Part shown: positions 14,386 to 19,505 of the stretch, piece after piece | Numbering within the stretch: the stretch's first letter is position 1 | How the letters are laid out: every line of letters begins with the position of its first letter | Assembly: GCA_003695205.1 (NCBI GenBank) | Contig: RFIO01000061.1 | Coordinates: forward strand, 1 to 19,505 | Origin: Deltaproteobacteria bacterium | Lineage (GTDB): Bacteria; Desulfobacterota; Desulfuromonadia; Desulfuromonadales; Geothermobacteraceae | Reading direction: 5' to 3' | Length of the DNA stretch: 19,505 nucleotides | Program-made: the position numbers and the translations under genes | The notes under the pieces: model-generated | Database searches by the model: none | What the model saw: the letters and a program-made list of their open reading frames with translations, nothing else | What the model was told of the DNA's origin: nothing

Positions 14386-17300
14386 AGGATGTCAAGACGG
14401 TCAATCATCGGAAAATAGAGAGCGGCGCGAACAGGCCGACTGTCATCATACAACTGCGCAAGCTTGGCGTAAAGATCGAGCTGGCTGCGGTAGCGGTCCC
14501 TTTCGGCGGCCAGGAAATCCTCCACCGGCTCTCCGCGTCCCGGGGCACTCGTCTTGAAGTCAACAACCCAGCGCAGCCCGCTCGGGTCGACAAAGCTGCG
14601 GTCGATCACCGCGTGCTGCAGCTGCCCGTCGACCAGGCCGTTCAGCCCCCATTCTACACGAACATCCGCAGCCCTGCCGAACAGCACGTCCCAGTGGCGG
14701 CCGTTACAGACGTTGACCATGGCGGCAAGAACCCTGTTCGCCACAGCTTCGCGCCGATGCCATGGCAGCCCGTTCTGCACCAGCCAGGCCTGCCAATGAG
14801 GCAGTTCGGCTTCGAGCTCCTTCCTTGACGGCGCGCAAGTCCCCAACCGTTCAAGCAGGGCGTGGACCAGGGTGCCAACCAGTCTCCCTTCGCCGGCACG
14901 GAGTGAAACCTGCCGTTTCGGCATGCCGGCCATTTCGTCCCGGGCCCTGGAGGGTGAGAGGCTGACCGGCAGGCTGGTATCGAGTGAATCGGCCAGTTCG
15001 GGAAGCCGCCAATCGACTGGCAGGCGCACCAACAGTCCGGCAGGATGGGCTGTGACACTCGTCTGCTTCTCTTCAGCAACCAGAATGGCCTGCCCCTGAA
15101 CAGCCTGCCAGATCCGACCAAGCAGACTGGACTCAGACGGTGGCCTGATGTTGTCATCCTCGTCGGCACGAACCTGGCCGAACAGGTAGAGCCGTTGTTT
15201 GGCTCTGGTGGCTGCGACGTACATCAGGCGGGTCGTTTCCTGCCTGTCACGCTCGGTCTCGATGGCCTGGATGGCATCATAGGTCGGATCATTGGCGTCG
15301 CTGTCAGCGCGGCGCAGGCCGGCCAGCATCAATCCGACCTCGGGGTGGTCGAGCCAGTTGAGCAGTGGCCGGTCGATACCCGTGACCTTTCGATGCAGGC
15401 CCGGCAGGATCACGGCGTCGAATTCGAGGCCCTTGGCCTTGTGAACGGTCATCAGCTGCAGCTGGCTGCCGGTCGCGGGCCCCGGCCCGGCATAGAGTTG
15501 TTGCAGCCGGGCTTCCAGCTGGGCAAAATCCTCCAGGTCCCCGGCACATTCGATCTCTTCGAGCAGGGCGAAATAGCGCTCGGCATCGGGCAGTTCAGTC
15601 TCGGAGATGCACGCCGGACCTCCAAGCGCCAGCCAGGTCGATTCGACCAGGCGCCTCAGGGGTACGCGGCCACGACAGCCGAGGGCCTTTGCCAGCGCCG
15701 GCCGGATTCGCTGCCATCGAGCCCGGCCATCCACCGACAGTCTGTCGAACAGCTCCGCCTGGCTGTCCCCCTGCTCGAGCAGTTCAAGGAGGGTTGAGTT
15801 CCTGTCTCCCCGAATCAGGTTGTCCAGGTCGGCCAGAGTCAGGCCGCACCAGGGTGCCCTGAGTACCGCCAGCCAGCTGATCCGGTCCGCGGGATGGAGC
15901 AGTGCCCGGGTCAGTGAATGCAGATCGAGAATGGCCTGCCGGTCGCTGAGGGTGTCGAGGTCCTGCCCCTGGAAGGGAATGCCCCGAGAGGCAAGTTGTC
16001 TGACAAGGGGCTGCAGGTGTTTACGGGCCCTGGCCAGAACAGCAATGCTCCAATCCGGATGCTCTCGCTGCAGGCCGGCGATCAGGTCGGCTATGGCTTC
16101 TCCCTCGGATGCGGCCTGATCGTCATCCGAAACCTGCAGCCGAACCTGCACGGCCGGCTGTGGATCCGCCGGACGGGTCGCACAGGCCGGGCTGAAGGCG
16201 ACAGCGCCGTGCAGAACATCGTTGCTCGAAGGGAATGCCTGCGCGAAGACCTGGTTCACCCAGTCTACAATGCCCGCCTGACTGCGAAAATTGGCGCTCA
16301 GGTTAAGGGGTTCAAGTGGCACCTGACCCAGCCCCTGCCGGCAGGCCATGAGGAACAGGGAGACCTCAGCCTGCCGGAAACGATAAATAGACTGCATCGG
16401 GTCGCCGACCAGGAACAGGCTGCGGCCGTCTCCGGGACGCCAGCCGGATGTCAGGCGCTGAAGCAGGCGATACTGCAGGATGGAGGTGTCCTGAAATTCA
16501 TCAACCAAAATGTGTTTCAGCCCGGCATCAAGCTGCAGCAGCAATTCTTCGGGAGCCTCATCATCCCCCAGTGCAAGCAGGGCGGCACCGGCGACCTCGA
16601 CATAGTCGACCTCGCCCCGGTCGGCGAAGACCCGCCTGAGTTCCGCAACGGCCGCGGGCAGCAGGTCGAGCAGAGCCTGAAGAATCCGCCAATCGGCGTC
16701 TGGGTAGCCAAGACCAGGTCGATTGCGGTAGTCGCCGATGGCGGCGACGATCTCGTCGTTGCCGGCCAGCGATGCCAGCAGGGCTGTCATCCGGCCCTTT
16801 ATCTCGCGGCCTTCCCGCCCGGCAGGGAAGCCCTGATTGACAGTGACGGTTTTGCGCAGATCTCCCTTTGCGGTACAGAGAAGGCCCACCAGCAGGTCCC
16901 AGGCTCTCACCCTCGCTTCGATGTCGGCATCAGGCCCAAGGTCTGCGAGGGCATCGGCCAGGTCGGTGTTGCCGCCTTCGGCCAGGTTGGCTGCCGCGTA
17001 CCTGGCAAGATCCAAAAGTTCCCGTCGATGTGCGGCGAGAGCCGATTCCAGCTGGTCCAGCAGCAATTGGCAGCAGTGTGCCAGGTTGGCCTGCAACCGG
17101 AGCCGAACATCTTGTGTACGTGCCTCCAGCACATAGGGGATCCACTGGTCCCGGCGGGCCAGCATGCCGACCAGCATATCGCGGACCTGCCCGAGCCGGT
17201 TGTCGAGGTGGTCGAGCAGCAGTACCACAGCGTCTCCGACCGGTCCTTCCTCCTCGGTGCGCGCCAGAAGCAGTTCAGCGGCCGAGCGGTAGAGGTCCTC

Positions 17301-17762
17301 GGGCTGCTCGCTAATCGCCATCTGCCCGCCGAAACGGCTGACCCAGGGCATGCGACGCACCAGGTAGGCGCAGAAACTGTCGATGGTCTGCAACCGGAGG
17401 CGGGAAGGATTCTCGAGCAGCTTCCAGCCAAGAGTCCTGTCCCGTTCAAGGACCTTGTCGGCCAGTTCGAGGGTGAAGCGAACATGGGGATCGAGAGCCG
17501 TTCTGCCAATTCCGGCCTGCGCGGTCTTCAGGGCGCCCAGCACCCTCCCCTTCATCTCCTCGGCGGCTTTCCGCGTGAATGTAATGGCAAGAATTTCCTC
17601 GGGACGGTCGACTACAGCCAGCAGCCTCAGCAGACGCTGGCTGAGCAGTTCCGTCTTGCCGGAACCGGCCGGGGCCTGGACGATAAACGAATATCCGGGG
17701 TCGATGGCGCGCCGCCGCACGTCGGCATCGGGCGGCGAACATGCTTTCACAACATCGCTCAT
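14382..17762 (-). CDS. AddA-like UvrD-family helicase with C-terminal RecB-type nuclease
   Basis: This 1126-residue helicase-nuclease subunit is probably for double-strand-break processing. Helicase motifs in order are the Walker A APAGSGKT (30-37), ITFTRKAAEEM (60-70), DEFQDT (421-426), GDPMQSIYRFR (453-463), NLSANFRS (487-494), VHKAKGLEF (773-781) and YVAATRAK (848-855). The nuclease domain has H967 in GTLVHALLE, D1054, DFKT with D1068 and K1070, and the Q1094-Y1098 motif of RecB/AddA nucleases, so both activities look intact. The start ATG overlaps the stop of the AddB-like gene as ATGA, so the two are translationally coupled. The family resembles AddA but is accompanied by the TIGR03623-type partner and not by a classical AddB, so I give no gene symbol. 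Confidence 0.93.
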   Translation of the reverse strand: MSDVVKACSPPDADVRRRAIDPGYSFIVQAPAGSGKTELLSQRLLRLLAVVDRPEEILAITFTRKAAEEMKGRVLGALKTAQAGIGRTALDPHVRFTLELADKVLERDRTLGWKLLENPSRLRLQTIDSFCAYLVRRMPWVSRFGGQMAISEQPEDLYRSAAELLLARTEEEGPVGDAVVLLLDHLDNRLGQVRDMLVGMLARRDQWIPYVLEARTQDVRLRLQANLAHCCQLLLDQLESALAAHRRELLDLARYAAANLAEGGNTDLADALADLGPDADIEARVRAWDLLVGLLCTAKGDLRKTVTVNQGFPAGREGREIKGRMTALLASLAGNDEIVAAIGDYRNRPGLGYPDADWRILQALLDLLPAAVAELRRVFADRGEVDYVEVAGAALLALGDDEAPEELLLQLDAGLKHILVDEFQDTSILQYRLLQRLTSGWRPGDGRSLFLVGDPMQSIYRFRQAEVSLFLMACRQGLGQVPLEPLNLSANFRSQAGIVDWVNQVFAQAFPSSNDVLHGAVAFSPACATRPADPQPAVQVRLQVSDDDQAASEGEAIADLIAGLQREHPDWSIAVLARARKHLQPLVRQLASRGIPFQGQDLDTLSDRQAILDLHSLTRALLHPADRISWLAVLRAPWCGLTLADLDNLIRGDRNSTLLELLEQGDSQAELFDRLSVDGRARWQRIRPALAKALGCRGRVPLRRLVESTWLALGGPACISETELPDAERYFALLEEIECAGDLEDFAQLEARLQQLYAGPGPATGSQLQLMTVHKAKGLEFDAVILPGLHRKVTGIDRPLLNWLDHPEVGLMLAGLRRADSDANDPTYDAIQAIETERDRQETTRLMYVAATRAKQRLYLFGQVRADEDDNIRPPSESSLLGRIWQAVQGQAILVAEEKQTSVTAHPAGLLVRLPVDWRLPELADSLDTSLPVSLSPSRARDEMAGMPKRQVSLRAGEGRLVGTLVHALLERLGTCAPSRKELEAELPHWQAWLVQNGLPWHRREAVANRVLAAMVNVCNGRHWDVLFGRAADVRVEWGLNGLVDGQLQHAVIDRSFVDPSGLRWVVDFKTSAPGRGEPVEDFLAAERDRYRSQLDLYAKLAQLYDDSRPVRAALYFPMIDRLDIL

Positions 17763-19505
17763 GGCGTCTCCACCTGGGCCAGTTTCTCCAACAGTCGACA
17801 GACGGGCAGGCCGTCACAGTAGCGGCAGCTCTTGTCGAGGTCGACCGGGTCGACCGCCGCGTGTCCCCGGGCAAACTCGTTGGCAACCCCTTCCAGGGTG
17901 GTACGCCAGTGTTCCAGAAGCCCCTGAAAACTGTCATGACCCATTTGGGCCAGCTTCTTCTCCTGGCGGGCAAGACGACGCTCGTCCCAGGCATGCTCAG
18001 GACGGATGACTCCGAGGTAGTCGCAGTCGCTTCTTCGACAGTGCACCCTGGCAAAAAAGGCTCCGGCAAACCTGTCAGCGGAAATCTGCAGGCTGTAGAG
18101 TGGCAGTTGGGGTTCGGTCACCCTCTCATCGAACCAGGCATCAAGCTCCGGTTTGCCGGTCTTGTAATCGATGACTAATCGGCTGCCGTCTTCGAGCATG
18201 TCGATCCTGTCGGCACGCACCCGCAGACGCAGGTCGCCTACAGCCACCTCCTGCTGCTCTTCCATGGCCAGAACCTCGAACCCGGGCCGTTCCAGTTCGC
18301 GCTCGATCCAGGCCAGTCCGGTTCGCACCAGCCGCTGCTGTTCGACCCTTCGCTGACGGGGTGGCAGGTCGACACGCTCGCGCTTCTGCCAGCTGTCGAT
18401 TGCCCGGTCGGCCAGTTCCTCCAGCAGCGAAGCAAGAGGGCCGGGCGTCTGGGTGGCGAGGCGATCGCGTGTTTTCATCCGCTCCCAGAAATACTGCAAA
18501 AGCAGGTGGACAAGGTTCCCCCTCCCCATGGCGTCGATGCCGACCTCAGCCTCGTCCAGACACTCGGCCCTCAGCCGCTGATGCAGGTAGGCGCGGAAAG
18601 GACATAGAGCCTGATCCTTGAGCAGATTGGTGCCGCCGCTGAAGGGCCTTCCGGGCGGCAACGGGTTGCCGGCGGAGTCATCAAGGCGTTCAGGTCGGCC
18701 GCCAGCGGATATGACCGCGTGCGGCCGAACCGAGACAGCAAGATCCGCGTCCAGGGTCGGCAATCCGGCAAGAAAGGGACTTGGCCGGGGCTCTGCGCCT
18801 TCAATCGACACCGGCCAGCTCGCGACAATGTTCTCCGCACTGCCCAGCAACCGCTGCCAGGAGGTGTGGGCGAACTGGTATTCCCGGTCGGCATCGGCGT
18901 GCGGCATACGGTGCTGAACCTGAAGCGCGATCGGAATAAAGGGATTGGGGGCGGCAGGCGCCGGCAGCGTCTGGTCTGTCAGCCCCATGACCCAGAGGCT
19001 ATCAAAGCGCTGCCCGGCCGATTCAAGCAGGCCGAGAACCTGAACCCTCGATTCGGTCCGGTCCACCTGAAAATCCGTTTCCCGGGCCTGTCGGGCCAGG
19101 TGGGAAACAGCTTCGGAACGGCTCATCGGCAGACCGATCCGATCGAGGGACGCGAACTGTTGCAACAGCTCGAGCAGGTGCTGAACGGCCTGCCAGCTGC
19201 GCCTGTCAGGGACACCATCACCAGGCCAGCCGACCCGCTCAAGCAGGTTGGCCATGCGCTCGGCCCAGCTGCCGGGCAGGTGCCGCCCTTTAAGCTCAAC
19301 CCACTGGTCGAGCGCATCGAGAATGCTCTTGAGGTTTTCGGTCAGGTTTTCCGTGCGAAGCAGTCGGCTGAACCTTACCCAGCTATCGGCGCGTTGAGCC
19401 CTGCCACGCAGATTCCGGTCGACAACTGCCCTGGAGCCGCCCTCTGCCTGACCGCCCCGCAAAAATGGAGATCGCAGCAGCAGGCCGACCCTGTCGAGTT
19501 CCACC
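17759..19505 (-). CDS. AddB-like PD-(D/E)XK nuclease, TIGR03623-type probable DNA repair protein, 5' end missing
   Basis: The reading frame is open to the right edge, so the N-terminal part (perhaps 300 or more residues) is outside the window; 581 residues are visible. Visible residues 1-300 resemble a degenerate UvrD-like helicase region. The nuclease domain contains H333 in RGNLVHLLL, D432 in RADRID, DYKTG with D446 and K448, and Q466 to Y470. Four cysteines in the AddB arrangement flank it: C301, then C560, C563 and C569 (CRYCDGLPVC). This is the pattern of an iron-sulfur-stabilised nuclease. With the downstream AddA-like subunit it probably forms a heterodimeric end-resection enzyme for homologous recombination. 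Family size (about 900 residues) is from memory of TIGR03623. Confidence 0.9.
   Translation of the reverse strand, partial: VELDRVGLLLRSPFLRGGQAEGGSRAVVDRNLRGRAQRADSWVRFSRLLRTENLTENLKSILDALDQWVELKGRHLPGSWAERMANLLERVGWPGDGVPDRRSWQAVQHLLELLQQFASLDRIGLPMSRSEAVSHLARQARETDFQVDRTESRVQVLGLLESAGQRFDSLWVMGLTDQTLPAPAAPNPFIPIALQVQHRMPHADADREYQFAHTSWQRLLGSAENIVASWPVSIEGAEPRPSPFLAGLPTLDADLAVSVRPHAVISAGGRPERLDDSAGNPLPPGRPFSGGTNLLKDQALCPFRAYLHQRLRAECLDEAEVGIDAMGRGNLVHLLLQYFWERMKTRDRLATQTPGPLASLLEELADRAIDSWQKRERVDLPPRQRRVEQQRLVRTGLAWIERELERPGFEVLAMEEQQEVAVGDLRLRVRADRIDMLEDGSRLVIDYKTGKPELDAWFDERVTEPQLPLYSLQISADRFAGAFFARVHCRRSDCDYLGVIRPEHAWDERRLARQEKKLAQMGHDSFQGLLEHWRTTLEGVANEFARGHAAVDPVDLDKSCRYCDGLPVCRLLEKLAQVETP

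Noticed and set aside
15918..17822. A 634-codon open frame on the plus strand opposite the AddA-like gene
   Set aside because: The minus strand has a complete set of helicase motifs; the plus-strand product shows only low-complexity composition typical of shadow frames.

Overview
This is a densely coded window, about 60% GC by eye, in which every gene lies on the minus strand and no intergenic gap exceeds about 100 bases. The gene set and high GC suggest a Gram-negative bacterium, most likely of the Desulfuromonadales (Geobacter/Desulfuromonas-like Desulfobacterota). The supporting features are a multi-PAS GGDEF/EAL protein, an AddAB-like nuclease pair, a Memo-family protein, a lipoprotein and a secretin-like protein. 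The lineage is inferred from gene content and was not tested by a database search.

Reading in the direction of transcription (high to low coordinates), the first block (19505 to about 9062) looks like one long co-oriented run. It begins with an AddB-like nuclease subunit that runs off the window edge, then an AddA-like helicase-nuclease (ATGA overlap), the ribosome-assembly GTPase RsgA (GTGA overlap), a small lipoprotein, a concentrative nucleoside transporter, a membrane-anchored PQQ-type sugar dehydrogenase-like protein, a very short secretin-like protein (13-base overlap) and an MTH1187-family thiamine-binding protein. No convincing internal terminator was seen in this run.

A tRNA-Cys(GCA) with a near-consensus promoter and a strong intrinsic terminator follows. 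Next come a TauE/SafE permease and a Memo/AmmeMemoRadiSam-B protein. gltX follows with its own promoter and a hairpin in its leader. A 962-residue PAS4-GGDEF-EAL protein comes next, preceded by a 12-bp perfect inverted repeat that covers its probable ribosome-binding site. Then come tRNA-Gln(CTG) with its own promoter, a long hairpin, a TPR-like protein, a class I/II aminotransferase with its own promoter and intrinsic terminator, and the N-terminus of a tRNA nucleotidyltransferase/poly(A) polymerase family protein at the left edge.

Most of the window is housekeeping: DNA break repair, ribosome maturation, tRNA and tRNA charging, amino-acid metabolism and c-di-GMP signalling. There are no transposases, integrases, CRISPR arrays or prophage genes, and I see no clearly new multi-gene system. 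The most unusual items are the regulatory-looking inverted repeats between genes, the miniature secretin, the cysteine-bearing PAS domain in the c-di-GMP enzyme, the altered substrate motif of the nucleoside transporter, and the coupling of an AddAB-like nuclease to rsgA.
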